Positions 6,752 to 6,968 of a DNA stretch of 6,968 nucleotides are shown piece after piece. The stretch spans positions 24,322 through 31,289 of the forward strand of contig NZ_LFEK01000010.1 in NCBI RefSeq assembly GCF_001039265.1. The letters are read 5' to 3'. The translations under genes were made by a program, and so were the position numbers. The stretch is from Synechococcus sp. GFB01 (GTDB taxonomy: Bacteria; Cyanobacteriota; Cyanobacteriia; PCC-6307; Cyanobiaceae). The first letter of the stretch is position 1; each line of letters opens with the position of its first letter. The notes under the pieces are model-generated. The model worked only from the letters and a program-made list of their open reading frames with translations. It had not been told where the DNA came from and ran no database searches.

Positions 6752-6967
6752 TCATGCCGGCACCACCTGCGGGCTGAGCAGGTGGGCCAGGTCGACCAGG
6801 TTGCAGGTAACCCATGCATGCAGCCGGAACACACACCCCACCCGTGATCGCACCCGAGCCTTGAGCTGCCTCAGCCCTGCTGCCAGTTACTCCTTCGGAG
6901 AAGACTTCGTCTCGATCCAGCCAAACACCTGATCGATCTGCCTGCGGTCGTGGATCGATTGGCCGTA
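6752..6967 (-). pseudogene. C-terminal fragment of an IS5-like DDE transposase with in-frame stop
   Basis: On the - strand, from 6967 down, the frame reads YGQSIHDRRQIDQVFGWIET. This matches the pattern at the end of IS5-type transposases (Y-x-Q-S-x-x-x-R-(K/R)-x-(I/V)-E-x-(V/I)-FGW-(I/M/L)-K-T), where the Glu before FGW is the last residue of the DDE triad. Here that position is Asp (IDQVFGW). A TAA stop follows at 6887-6889. Beyond it the same frame continues with AGLRQLKARVRSRVGCVFRL and NLVDLAHLL, like the usual tail (GLRQ...FxLxxxxYNLxRLxxLL), to a TGA at 6752-6754. The visible part is therefore inactivated. The rest of the gene lies beyond the right edge. The DDE assignment rests on pattern memory, and the exact IS family could differ. 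Confidence 0.55.
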
Positions 6968-6968
6968 G

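Larger units (their letters stand above)
6565..6968 (-). mobile_element. Probable IS5-like insertion sequence remnant, open at the right edge
   Basis: The last 404 bases contain no intact gene. They hold the decayed 3' end of a transposase reading (6752-6967, - strand) and, between it and the flavoprotein stop, 187 bases with no coding content I can recognise. The sequence beginning at 6565 (GAGGCTGCTGAAATCG) resembles terminal inverted repeats of IS elements, and the four bases before it, TTAG, fit the YTAR target of IS5-type insertions. The other end lies outside the window, so neither the inverted repeat pair nor a target duplication can be confirmed here. The left boundary is therefore inferred. 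Confidence 0.45.

Noticed and set aside
6609..6932. A 107-codon open frame on the + strand in the right-end region
   Set aside because: It is Pro/Ser/Arg-rich, runs through the homopolymer and lies opposite the transposase remnant; no coding signature.
6612..6968. GGCCGTAG at 6612-6619 and again at 6961-6968 as element repeats
   Set aside because: Eight bases in a GC-rich window can recur by chance, and nothing around the two copies is shared.
1..6968. CRISPR array, tRNA or rRNA gene, toxin-antitoxin pair or defence system
   Set aside because: No regularly spaced repeats, no cloverleaf-like or rRNA sequence, and no defence gene motifs were seen on either strand.

Overview
The window reads as the chromosome of a GC-rich unicellular cyanobacterium, most likely of the Cyanobium / high-GC Synechococcus kind. 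This is inferred from the strong G/C preference at third codon positions, the gene order ftsY - SpoIIE-type phosphatase - argH - glycine-rich RRM protein (which I recall from picocyanobacteria), and three copies of the cyanobacterial HIP1 octamer (GCGATCGC). No database search was possible.

Layout. Bases 1-840 are the 3' part of ftsY (signal recognition particle receptor GTPase), open at the left edge. At 877-2298 is a cytoplasmic GAF-like plus PPM/SpoIIE (RsbU-like) serine/threonine phosphatase. At 2320-3714 is argH (argininosuccinate lyase), and at 3770-4243 a small RRM RNA-binding protein with a glycine-rich tail. These four genes share the + strand with gaps of about 36, 21 and 55 bases. 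On the - strand, dusA (tRNA-dihydrouridine synthase, 4237-5283) runs tail-to-tail into the RRM gene with a 7-base overlap. A HI0933-like flavoprotein (5303-6564, +) diverges from dusA with about 19 bases between start codons. It carries an apparent one-base deletion near 5492-5496 that splits it into two frames, so as read it is a pseudogene or contains a sequencing error.

The right end (6565-6968) holds no intact gene. It contains the degenerate C-terminal end of an IS5-like DDE transposase on the - strand, interrupted by an in-frame stop, followed by about 190 non-coding bases with a C-rich homopolymer. A plausible element end abuts the stop codon of the flavoprotein gene.

The genes are mostly housekeeping (protein targeting, arginine synthesis, tRNA modification) and do not form one pathway. 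The phosphatase is the only signalling gene, and no kinase, anti-sigma factor or antagonist partner is nearby. I see no convincing undescribed system. The points worth a second look are the broken flavoprotein, the IS remnant and its junction, and the very compact convergent and divergent gene junctions.
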